Under the pieces are notes generated by a model that was given only the letters and a program-made list of their open reading frames with translations, was not told where the DNA came from and made no database searches. Shown one piece after another: positions 54,305 through 63,800 of a stretch of 64,000 nucleotides of DNA. The position numbers and the translations under genes are program-made. Origin of the DNA: Neisseriales bacterium (lineage in GTDB: Bacteria; Pseudomonadota; Gammaproteobacteria; Burkholderiales; UBA11063); the NCBI GenBank assembly GCA_008017155.1, contig SSGX01000009.1, positions 1-64,000 of the forward strand, given 5' to 3'. The stretch's first letter is position 1, and the number at the start of each line of letters is the position of its first letter.

Positions 54305-55687
54305 TTAATTGCTGGTATATTCACGATGGAAATTTTCTAGCTGCTGTACTAATTCCAGAATTGCTTCTTTAGGTGGCAGGAAAGTCGTCCGGAAATGTAA
54401 CGTACCCGGATGTTGTCCAAAGCCAGAGCCAGGCACCACACAGATGCCAGTTTTTTCGAGTAACGCCAAGCAATATGCCTCGTCTGGTGCAATATCAGCT
54501 GTATTTAAGCGATATTCCGGTAGAGTAATATTCACAAATGCGTACATTGCTCCTTCAGGAATATTTACTTTTATACCATCAATTTTATTTAGAGCCTCGC
54601 CAATAATCAAAGACTTTTCTTTAAGGTCATTTAGGATGCTTGTACGTTCATGAATATATAATTCATAGCTAGCATCGCCGGGGTGGGGTGGGGTAACCAT
54701 CAAATAGGTAGCCATCTGACCAACTAAGTTTGCACATAGATTGATGGATTGTAATTTTACCAGCTGGGCAAACATTTCATCACTCACATTTCTGACTTCA
54801 AGATAGCCAGAACGATGCCCGCACTCACCATAAAATCCTTTTGACATTGAATGAAAGCTAAAGAGTGAAACATCTTTAATTTTCATATCATCCATTACTT
54901 TAGCAAACGAATGGAAACTTGAAGATTTACTATAAATATTTTCCTGATATACTTCATCTGCTAAAATTGCCAGATTATGCTTACGTGCAAAATAAATTAT
55001 CATTTTGATATTTTCATATGATAATACTGCACCAGTTGGATTTCCCGGATTGATCACAGTGATTGCCAACGGATTAATACCCTGTTTAACAGCATTCGCA
55101 TAGCTAGTATGTAGTGCATGTTCATTTAATTGCCAGTGGTTTTCTTCGTCCAGATAATAACCGATTGAGTGTCCACCAAGAAGTGTCATCGTTGCACTAT
55201 ACATCGGATATTGTGGAATTGGGAGCATTATTCCATCTTTATCATTTTTGATAATTGCTGTTAGCACGGTTTGAGCAGCTTTACTTGCACCATCAGTAAG
55301 GATGATCCGATCCGGATTACTACTTATTCCGTCGCGATTATTAATAAATTTTGCTACTGCTTCGCGGACGAAACTAACTCCGCTACTTTCCGAGTATGCG
55401 CCAAGCCCCTCTGGCATTTGTTTAAGGATGTGTTTTGCCCGACTAATTGAATCACTATGAAATAGATCGCCTAAATCTTTTTCAAGAAGCTGGGGAAACT
55501 CAAGAAGGCTCAAAACTTCACGAACATAACTTAGCGGTTTTTGGTTAAATGTATGTGGATTTCCAATATTACAGTAGGTAATCTTACGTCCTTGACGTTC
55601 GAGCTCCTGTGCACGAATGGTTATACGTCCACGAACAGCATACTCTGCTTTTAATAATTTTGGACTGATACTTTCTATTGTTAACAT
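54305..55687 (-). CDS. Alanine aminotransferase, eukaryotic-type
   Basis: PLP enzyme interconverting alanine plus 2-oxoglutarate with pyruvate plus glutamate. 460 residues. Blocks match eukaryotic ALT/GPT as I recall it: EYAVRGRITIRAQELE, LGAYSESSGVSFVRE, LPIPQYPMYSAT, VINPGNPTGAVLS, LADEVYQENIY, FHSMSKGFYGECGHRSGYLEV (PLP Lys283) and TGICVVPGSGFGQHPGTLHFR. The length also fits eukaryotic ALT rather than bacterial AlaA/AlaC (about 405). The start is near the eukaryotic catalytic core, without organelle extension. It lies 22 bases after nadC and probably shares its transcript. Confidence 0.9.
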   Translation of the reverse strand: MLTIESISPKLLKAEYAVRGRITIRAQELERQGRKITYCNIGNPHTFNQKPLSYVREVLSLLEFPQLLEKDLGDLFHSDSISRAKHILKQMPEGLGAYSESSGVSFVREAVAKFINNRDGISSNPDRIILTDGASKAAQTVLTAIIKNDKDGIMLPIPQYPMYSATMTLLGGHSIGYYLDEENHWQLNEHALHTSYANAVKQGINPLAITVINPGNPTGAVLSYENIKMIIYFARKHNLAILADEVYQENIYSKSSSFHSFAKVMDDMKIKDVSLFSFHSMSKGFYGECGHRSGYLEVRNVSDEMFAQLVKLQSINLCANLVGQMATYLMVTPPHPGDASYELYIHERTSILNDLKEKSLIIGEALNKIDGIKVNIPEGAMYAFVNITLPEYRLNTADIAPDEAYCLALLEKTGICVVPGSGFGQHPGTLHFRTTFLPPKEAILELVQQLENFHREYTSN

Positions 55688-55709
55688 AATCTTTTATTCC
55701 TGTCAGAAT

Positions 55710-56555
55710 CTAAATAAATCGCATTGATAAATCAATGGCCTGAATATTTTTGGTCAGACTGCCGATTGAAATGCGATTTACTCCACATAATGCATAATCT
55801 TTGACATTGGCTAGATTTACATTACCAGATACTTCAAGGATGACATCCTTATCTTTACAGTAACTAACACATTCAAAAATTTCGGCAGTTGACATATTGT
55901 CAAGAAGAATTAACTTAGCCCCATGGGCGACTGCCTGTTTTAATTCAGTAAAGTTTTCAACTTCAATCTGAATTGGAATATATGCTGGTGTTATTTTGAA
56001 TGCATGCTCCAGAACAGCCTCAATTCCACCATGAGCAATGATATGATTTTCCTTGATTAGTACTCCATCAAAGAGCCCAATACGTTGGTTATATCCACCA
56101 CCAACTTGTACTGCATATTTTTGTGCATAGCGGAGCCCCGGAATCGTTTTACGTGTATCCATGATTTGAGTATCAAGATTAGCAATTGCTTTTACATATT
56201 CACGGGTGATAGTTGCAGTAGCGGATAATGTCTGTAAAAAATTTAAAGCAGTACGTTCAGCGGTTAAGAGTCCGCGTGCATTGCCTTCAATAGTGCATAA
56301 TTGAGTACCAGCTTTTATGCTATCTCCCTCATTAACTAACCAACTGATTTTATGATCGGGAGTGGTTTGCCGAAGAGCCGTTTCAACGAATTGTATTCCG
56401 CATATAACCATATCTTGATTGGTTTTTATAATTGCTTTGGCAGTACTATCCTTGCTAATCAGATTTGCAGTCCAATCTGGTGTATTATTTAGGTCTTCGG
56501 CTAAAGCTTCAGCAACCAGTTTATTTATTAGATAATTAGGTAGTAAGTGTTTCAT
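55710..56555 (-). CDS. nadC: Quinolinate phosphoribosyltransferase
   Basis: Makes nicotinate mononucleotide from quinolinate and PRPP in NAD synthesis. 281 residues. LTAERTALNFLQTLSATAT, MDTRKTIPGLRYAQKYAV, GGGYNQRIGLFDGVLIKENHI (substrate-binding Arg/Lys/His) and ILLDNMS are diagnostic. nadA and nadB are not in the window. Six bases after map. Confidence 0.95.
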   Translation of the reverse strand: MKHLLPNYLINKLVAEALAEDLNNTPDWTANLISKDSTAKAIIKTNQDMVICGIQFVETALRQTTPDHKISWLVNEGDSIKAGTQLCTIEGNARGLLTAERTALNFLQTLSATATITREYVKAIANLDTQIMDTRKTIPGLRYAQKYAVQVGGGYNQRIGLFDGVLIKENHIIAHGGIEAVLEHAFKITPAYIPIQIEVENFTELKQAVAHGAKLILLDNMSTAEIFECVSYCKDKDVILEVSGNVNLANVKDYALCGVNRISIGSLTKNIQAIDLSMRFI

Positions 56556-56561
56556 TTATTA

Positions 56562-57368
56562 TTAATTTATAAAATCGGGTTTTACTGGCATATTTGGTGA
56601 AACAGTTAATACCTCATAAGCTGTCTCAGTAACCAAAACTGTATGTTCAAACTGTGCGGAGAGGCTACGATCTTTGGTTACAGCAGTCCAGCCATTACTC
56701 ATAAAACGAATTTCACGTTTACCTTGATTAATCATTGGTTCAATCGTAAAAATCATTCCTGGCTTTAGTTGTGGACCTGTTTTTGGTTTGCCATAGTGAA
56801 GGACTTGGGGATCCTCATGGAAAATCTTGCCTATCCCATGTCCACAAAACTCACGTACTACACTGTAATAGTTTTTTTCTGCATGGGTTTGGATTGCATG
56901 TCCAATATCACCAAGATAGTTGCCCGGTTTAACTTGATTAATTCCTAGCCACATTGATTCGTAAGTAACTTGTACTAGTCGCTTTGCCTGTGGGCTTACT
57001 TTTTCCCCAACCAAAAAAGTTCTAGATGTATCACCATGGTAGCCATTTTTATATACTGTAATGTCAACATTAATAATATCGCCATCTTTTAGCTGACGCT
57101 CATTTGGGATTCCATGACAAATTTCGCTATTTACTGAGGTGCAGATAGAGTTAGGATAAGCTGGACCTCGTGGGTCTGGCTGATAGTTTAATGGTGAAGG
57201 GTATGCCTGCTGCACATTAACAATATAATCATGGCATAATTTATCTATCTCAAGGGTAGTAATGCCAGGCTTAACAAATGGTTCGATATAATCAAGAACT
57301 TCTGCCGCAAGTTTACAGGATATGCGCATAAATTCAATGTCTTGAGTGTTTTTAATGGTAATATTCAT
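56562..57368 (-). CDS. map: Methionine aminopeptidase, type I
   Basis: Removes the initiator Met from new proteins. 268 residues. Metal ligands are in NVDITVYKNGYHGDTSRTF (two Asp), GHGIGKIFHEDP (His), FTIEPM (Glu) and QFEHTVLV (Glu); the substrate His is in SEICHGIPNE. Type Ia without an N-terminal extension. It lies 14 bases after trpS; rpsB, the frequent neighbour of map, is not here. Confidence 0.96.
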   Translation of the reverse strand: MNITIKNTQDIEFMRISCKLAAEVLDYIEPFVKPGITTLEIDKLCHDYIVNVQQAYPSPLNYQPDPRGPAYPNSICTSVNSEICHGIPNERQLKDGDIINVDITVYKNGYHGDTSRTFLVGEKVSPQAKRLVQVTYESMWLGINQVKPGNYLGDIGHAIQTHAEKNYYSVVREFCGHGIGKIFHEDPQVLHYGKPKTGPQLKPGMIFTIEPMINQGKREIRFMSNGWTAVTKDRSLSAQFEHTVLVTETAYEVLTVSPNMPVKPDFIN

Positions 57369-57382
57369 AATTAATAACTATT

Positions 57383-58585
57383 CTAATAATTAATATTCAT
57401 TGTTTGTTTAATTTCTTTTAGTGTATCACTGGCAACATCTCTAGCACGATTACAACCATCGGTAATAATTCGTTTTACTAGTGTAGGGTCTTCTTCATAT
57501 ATTCGTGCATTCTCGCGAAGCTCTGATTGTTGCTCATTTATCTTATCAATCAGTGGTTGTTTACAATCCAAGCAACCAATTCCAGCTGAAATACAGCCCA
57601 TCTCCGCCCACTCTTTTACTTCCTTATCACTATAGACTTGGTGTAGCTTCCATACTGGACAGCATTCAGGATTACCTCTATCGGTTCTTCTTATCCGTGC
57701 AGGGTCTGTTGGCATTGAACGAATCTTTTTACTAACTTCTTCTTCACTTTCACGTAAATAAATACAGTTATTTGCCTTATTTGACATCTTTTGTCCATCA
57801 ACACCCATAATTATATTCGATTTATCAAAAATTGCCTGTGGTTCATTAAAGATTACTTTACTTTTATTTTCAAGAAAAGCGAATAGGCGTTCACGATCAC
57901 CGTGTGCCAAATTTAATGCGTCCTGTAGGAGGAATCTAGCGCGTTCTAAAGATTCTTCGTTACCTTCTTGCTGATATTCCATCAATAATTGTTCATAAAT
58001 TTCAGCTTTTTTACTACCCAATTTCTTTATTGATAGTTGAGCTTTTTCTTCAAACCCTTCTTCTCTACCAAAAAGATGATTAAATCTCCGCGCTACTTCT
58101 CTTACAAATTCAATATTTGCTAATTGTTCTTCATTGATTAAAACAAATTTACTATTATAGGCTAAGATATTAGCAGCCTGTAGCAAGGGTAAACCAAGAA
58201 AACCATAGGTACTTAGATCGGTATGTTCAAGTTCATCAATCTTTTCTTTATATGATGGTACTCGTTCAAGCCAGCTTAATGGTGTAACGGCAGCTAGTAG
58301 AGTGGATAATTCAAAGTGCTCTGGAACTTTTGATTGAATAAATATTGTTGCTTGTGAAGGGTCAATTCCACTAGCCAGCCAGTCAATCACTACTGTTTCT
58401 ATCAACTCTTCTAGATTTAATTCTGGGTTATATTGGTTGGTAAGTGAGCTAATATCAGCTAACATAAAATAGCTTTCATACTCATATTGGTATTTACGCC
58501 AGTTTTGTAAAGCGCCAAAATAATGACCAAGATGTAACCTTCCACTTGGTCGCATAGTTGAAAATAGTTTGGGGTGTGAGTTCAT
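57383..58585 (-). CDS. trpS: Tryptophanyl-tRNA synthetase
   Basis: Charges tRNA-Trp; class I synthetase. 400 residues versus 334 in E. coli, because of an insertion near 180-250 and a Cys-containing C-terminal part (GIGCLDCKQP). Signature HIGH-type motif GRLHLGHYFG at about 16-24. The second signature, normally KMSKS, reads KMSNK (residues 266-270), an unusual change next to the catalytic Lys. The rest of the protein (LLQAANILAYN, NPECCPVWKLHQVY) looks intact. Seven bases after the M50 protease gene, an arrangement common in betaproteobacteria. Confidence 0.93.
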   Translation of the reverse strand: MNSHPKLFSTMRPSGRLHLGHYFGALQNWRKYQYEYESYFMLADISSLTNQYNPELNLEELIETVVIDWLASGIDPSQATIFIQSKVPEHFELSTLLAAVTPLSWLERVPSYKEKIDELEHTDLSTYGFLGLPLLQAANILAYNSKFVLINEEQLANIEFVREVARRFNHLFGREEGFEEKAQLSIKKLGSKKAEIYEQLLMEYQQEGNEESLERARFLLQDALNLAHGDRERLFAFLENKSKVIFNEPQAIFDKSNIIMGVDGQKMSNKANNCIYLRESEEEVSKKIRSMPTDPARIRRTDRGNPECCPVWKLHQVYSDKEVKEWAEMGCISAGIGCLDCKQPLIDKINEQQSELRENARIYEEDPTLVKRIITDGCNRARDVASDTLKEIKQTMNINY

Positions 58586-58592
58586 TGAATGA

Positions 58593-59252
58593 TTAATTTA
58601 ATAAAGATAAAATTGTTGTTACTAAAAAATTATATAGTGGGCTCATAATAAAGTTTAGCCCTCCAAAGAGAATTAGTATAATCAAGATCCACATTCCGTA
58701 TTGCTCAGTTTTTGCATAACTAATAGCTTGCTTATCGGGCAATAGAGAAAAAACAATTCTTCCGCCATCTAATGGTAAGACTGGTAGTAGATTAAGTATA
58801 AATAAGCTTATATTTATACTGATACCAGCTTGAGACATAAGATTTAGTGGGATACCAAAATAACCACCGACATACATTGATAGTTTTAGGATTAACGCCC
58901 AGATAAGTGCCATTGCAAGATTTGCCGCAGGTCCAGCCAATGCTATCCAGCGAAGATCTTTCTTTGGGTTATGTAGCTTACTAAAGTTAATTGGAATTGG
59001 TTTTGCCCAGCCAAAAATAAATCCCGCTCCACCTGCCATGCTACCAAGAACGATACTTATTAATGGAAAAACTACGGTACCAATTGGGTCAATGTGGTGC
59101 ATTGGATTTACTGATAACCGACCATAAAGCTTCGCTGTATTATCACCATGCTTATGCGCAACATAGGCATGTGCTGCCTCATGAAGCGTGATAGCAAAAA
59201 TTAGCGGTATAATGTATACCGCTACTGTTTGAATTACTGACAGACCACCCAT
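58593..59252 (-). CDS. Site-2 protease family (M50) membrane protein
   Basis: 219 residues, about six hydrophobic segments. HEAAH in ITLHEAAHAYVAHKHGD is the zinc motif; NLLPVLPLDGGRI gives the third ligand; FGWAKPIPINF is typical of the short PDZ-less group. Natural substrate unknown. Distinct from RseP elsewhere in the window. Its place beside trpS is conserved in betaproteobacteria. Confidence 0.9.
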   Translation of the reverse strand: MGGLSVIQTVAVYIIPLIFAITLHEAAHAYVAHKHGDNTAKLYGRLSVNPMHHIDPIGTVVFPLISIVLGSMAGGAGFIFGWAKPIPINFSKLHNPKKDLRWIALAGPAANLAMALIWALILKLSMYVGGYFGIPLNLMSQAGISINISLFILNLLPVLPLDGGRIVFSLLPDKQAISYAKTEQYGMWILIILILFGGLNFIMSPLYNFLVTTILSLLN

Positions 59253-59292
59253 TATTGACGCCTGTCACAAATAATTATTTGCATATTAATAC

Positions 59293-60663
59293 CTAAAAAT
59301 CTACATTTTTTACATGTTTGTTAAGAATTGTACGGAATTGATCCTGAATTCTTTTTAAAGCACTACTGGTATTTGCTTCAAATCTTAATACTAACACTGG
59401 AGTTGTATTAGAAGCACGTACCAAACCAAATCCATCAGGATATTCAACTCTCAATCCATCAATGGTGATAACTTCCTTCGCTCCAGCAAATTTTGCTGTT
59501 TTAAGTAATTTCTCAATTATCTTATGTTGTTCACCTTCGGCTACTGGAATATTAAGTTCTGGAGTTGAAATGCAGTTTGGTAGAGCATTTAGTAATTCTG
59601 ACGGATTATCTACCATAGATAATATCTCTAAAAGTCTAGCTCCAGCATATACACCATCATCTACACCATACCAACGATCATTGAAAAATATATGTCCCGA
59701 CATTTCACCTGCAAGTAGTGCGCCAGTTTCTTTAATTTTTGCCTTAACAAGCGAATGACCTGTCTTACACATAATAGGTTCACCACCGTGTTCTTTTATC
59801 CATTCAGCAAGAAGCCTTGATGATTTAACATCATAAATTATTTTTGCCTTAGGGTTTTTACTGATTATATCAGCTGCAAATAGCATCATTTGACGATCAG
59901 GGTAGATAATATTACCATTTTTGGTTACTACACCAAGGCGATCACCGTCACCATCAAAGGCAAAACCAACTTCAGTATCCGTTACTTTTAACGCTTCTAC
60001 AAGGTCTTTTAGGTTTTTAGTTTGTGATGGATCTGGGTGATGATTTGGAAAATTACCGTCAACTTCACAATATAAACCTAATACCTTACAGCCAAGTCGA
60101 CGATATAGTATAGGCGCATATTTACCTGCTGCACCATTACCTGCATCAATTATTAGAGAAATTTTTCGGCTAAGTTTTATATCGCTCGTAATTTTATTAT
60201 AATAGGCATTAGTTATATCTTCGTGGTAATGGGTTCCATCCCCAGAAACATAATTTTTTTGTTCGATTCTTTGTCTAATTTGTTGGATTTTGTCACCAGA
60301 CAAAGTTTCACCACCAACAACCATTTTTAACCCATTATATTCAGGTGGGTTATGGCTTCCAGTAATCATAACTCCAGACAATGTTTTTAATTCAAAATTA
60401 GCAAAGTAGACCATTGGTGTAGTTACTTGACCTATTTCATATACATTGCAGCCAGTACTTAAAATTCCCTTTATCAGATACTTAGCTAGTTCAGGACTCG
60501 AAAGTCTGCCATCATAACCAACAGTTAAACCTTTTGCCTTTGCTTCAATAGTCATTGTACCTAATACTTTACCGATAAGCTCTACCGTTTCAGGTGTCAG
60601 TTGTGTAGCGACTACTCCACGGATATCGTACGCTTTAAATATTTCAGGAGCCAGTTTTTTCAT
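59293..60663 (-). CDS. algC: Phosphomannomutase/phosphoglucomutase
   Basis: Interconverts hexose 1- and 6-phosphates for LPS and exopolysaccharide precursors. 456 residues. Phosphoserine loop ITGSHNPPEYNG, metal loop FAFDGDGDRLG, sugar loop GEMSGHIFFNDRWYG, and phosphate-binding RASNTTPVLVLRFEA. Matches AlgC/ManB in length and motifs. The neighbouring yhdP is divergent across about 150 bases. Confidence 0.95.
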   Translation of the reverse strand: MKKLAPEIFKAYDIRGVVATQLTPETVELIGKVLGTMTIEAKAKGLTVGYDGRLSSPELAKYLIKGILSTGCNVYEIGQVTTPMVYFANFELKTLSGVMITGSHNPPEYNGLKMVVGGETLSGDKIQQIRQRIEQKNYVSGDGTHYHEDITNAYYNKITSDIKLSRKISLIIDAGNGAAGKYAPILYRRLGCKVLGLYCEVDGNFPNHHPDPSQTKNLKDLVEALKVTDTEVGFAFDGDGDRLGVVTKNGNIIYPDRQMMLFAADIISKNPKAKIIYDVKSSRLLAEWIKEHGGEPIMCKTGHSLVKAKIKETGALLAGEMSGHIFFNDRWYGVDDGVYAGARLLEILSMVDNPSELLNALPNCISTPELNIPVAEGEQHKIIEKLLKTAKFAGAKEVITIDGLRVEYPDGFGLVRASNTTPVLVLRFEANTSSALKRIQDQFRTILNKHVKNVDF

Positions 60664-60814
60664 GGCAGATAATTCCCCTAAGTCTTAAAAACCACTGCTA
60701 TACTAGTACGCAGGATGGTATAATCTATAATTAATTAGCGCTATTTTAGCATATGCCCCTTACTTTCTATATAATATTTATTTTGCTGCAAAAATGAAAA
60801 GAATTTGACCTATA

Positions 60815-63800
60815 ATGAATTTACTTTCCAAGCCTTTTTCCTTGCGGCACTTATTAGTAAAAATTATTGCCTATGTAGCTGGATTTTATATCCTTTTGAT
60901 GACGGCTTCCGTAGCTATTACAGGATATATCTTTCTCAACCTTGAAGGATACCGAAGCCGGATTGAAACCACGGTTTACAAACATACAGGCTATAAGCTT
61001 AATGTAAAGTCAATTGAAACAAAGCTAAATAGCTCTTTCCTGCCTGAAATTACTATTACTGATGTTAATCTGGTCAACCCAATAAATAGCAAGCAAAAAG
61101 TACATGTTGATAAACTTGATTTTGTTTTTTCCTATTCTAGTATTTGGGATCTTGAACCGATTTTTAATAAAATCTTGATTGATGGTACTAATATTGATAT
61201 TGAGTATGATCCATCAGGCAATATTTTCGTTAATGGCATTAATGTAAATAATCCTGATAAGCAGACTCTTGAAAATACTAAGAATAGTCCAATTGATCTT
61301 GAACGTTGGGTACTAAAACAGCATCAAATAGTCTTAGATCACATTAACTTATCTTATCTTGATTCTAAAAATGATATTCCTCTTGTCCGTTTAAATAATA
61401 TACGACTTGGTCTTGAAAAGAAAATATGGTCTAAACATTATCTTTATCTTGATATTTATGGCAAGACTTATCAGAATATGCTTAAAGCAGAGCTAGACTG
61501 GGAAGGTGGCAAATTTGAAGATTGGCAAAATTGGAATTCAGCAAAACTAGTGGTAAAATCAATAAATGGTAACGATAATCTTGTTAATACTTTGCAACAG
61601 TACGTGCCACAAATTTCGCCAGTAAATGAGTTTAATGCGACAACTGCTCTTGAAGCCAACATTCAAAAAGGGAAAATTGAAAATCTTAATGCAAATTTTG
61701 ATGTGAATAATTTCAGAGTTGCAATGGCAGATGCTAATTTGGTCAACTTTCCAAAGCTTGGCGGAAATATAAAAATAAGATTATTAAATAATCAATACTA
61801 TACCATCAATGCTAAAGACTTAACGATAGTAACTGGAGCCGGGGCATTATTTAATAACGCTAGTGTTACTGGTGGTTACGACGTTGGTAAATCAGGTCAA
61901 ATTGAATTAAGTAATACGAATTTGGTCGCTATCAATAATTTTTTAAGCCTATTTAAGGCAACAGACGGAATTAGTATCGATGGTACTATTCAGTCAGTAA
62001 AGTATAACTGGGATGGTTACTTTCTTAAACCACGTGATTTTCAAGTGTATGCAGCATTTAATGATATTTCTCTTGATTCTACTAAAGATAGTTTACCAAG
62101 TATGAGTCATGTCAGTGGTGATATTTCTATCAGAAAGGATGCTGGTAGTCTTAATTTAAAGCTTAAAGATAGTGTACTTAATTATCCTCATTTATTCTTA
62201 ATTCCATATGTTTTCAAAAATTTTGATAGTAATATCACGTGGAATATTGAGTCACATGGTAAGGTAAACGTGGTTTTACATAAAACGAATCTTGAGACTA
62301 AGGATTTTAAAGGTTGGGCAGAAGGGAACTATCATACTGAACCGGATAATCCAGATAGTGTCGGCTATATGGCACTTAAAGCACATTTAGAGCGAACGCC
62401 AGTTCACGCTGTTGGTTATTACCTGCCAAAATCAATTCCCATGTCTGTTTTGGAATGGTTACAAATGGGGTTAGCAAGTGGCTATGCAAACAATGCAGAT
62501 TTGAACATGTATGGTGGATTGAATGATTTTCCTTATAAAAATGGTAAGGGGCTTTTTTACATTACAGCAGATATTGATAATGCAAAGTTGAATTATGTTA
62601 AAAATTGGCCTGCATTAGAAAATATCAAAGGTAAATTTACCTTAAAAAATACTAGTATTATTGTAGATGCAGCTTCTGCAACCATTGAAAATAATCATCT
62701 CGATATGGCCCATGTTGTTATTCCTGATTTTTCTTCTGAATCCGGAGTTTACCTTACTGCTCTTGGTAAGGCACATGGTTCAACAACAAACTTCCTAAAT
62801 TATATTGCAAAAACACCGATAGATAAGATAATTGGCGGATTGTCTGAAAAGCTTATCGCCGAGGGTAATGGGAATCTCGACTTATACCTTAAAGTTCCAT
62901 TTTCAGAACCAGCATTAACTGAAGTCAAAGGTACCTATAGGCTTATCAATAATCGTGCTTTATTTAAAATGCCTATACCATTGTTAAATGCTGTTAACGG
63001 TGATATAAATTTTTCTAATCATGGGGTTGACATCAAGTCGCTTCGTGCGGAAGCTTTTGATTCACGAGCTATAATTGCAGCAAAGACAGAGTCAGGCGGC
63101 ACAATTCATTTTAATGTAAATGCCCCAAAAGTTGACTATCGGAAGCTTGCTCAATTTTATTTACCTCCAATCGAAGAACTTATTGAAGGGAAATCTGATA
63201 CACAAATCAGGTTTGATATAAATAAACAGGGAATTAGTAATTTTAATGCCTCAAGCTCTCTAGTTGGTGTTATGTGTAGTGCTGCTGAACCATTGAAGAA
63301 AGCTGAAAGCATACCCGCAGCAATTAACTTTAATCTAAAACCCATGAGCCATGGTACTTATCTTGCTAGTTTTAAATATGCTAATCGTCTTAATGGTCAG
63401 GTAATTTTAGGTGCAACAAATATTACCAATCGAGTTAAGTTGGCAGTTGGTGATGCTGGTTTTATGACTGATCCAGATCCTGGAGTAGTAATGACGATTA
63501 ATGCTAATCCTGAGACGACCAATATTCTAGACTGGCTTTCAACTATTAAAAAAATGATATTAGGAATAAATGAAGGTAAAGAACTTAAAGCCGACGAATC
63601 TAGAGTCCCATCCTACTTTAGAAAAGCAATTACTAGTAACACTACTGTCAAGGCTGAGCAAATGGTTTTTCCTGCTCAACTACAGCTAAGTAGTAGTGAT
63701 ATAAAGTTTGGTAAGATTAGTCTTGAAGCTGGAACTGCAAATGTGTTCATAGATAAAACAAGTGCATATTTTAATATTTATACTCCAATAGTAAGTGGCG

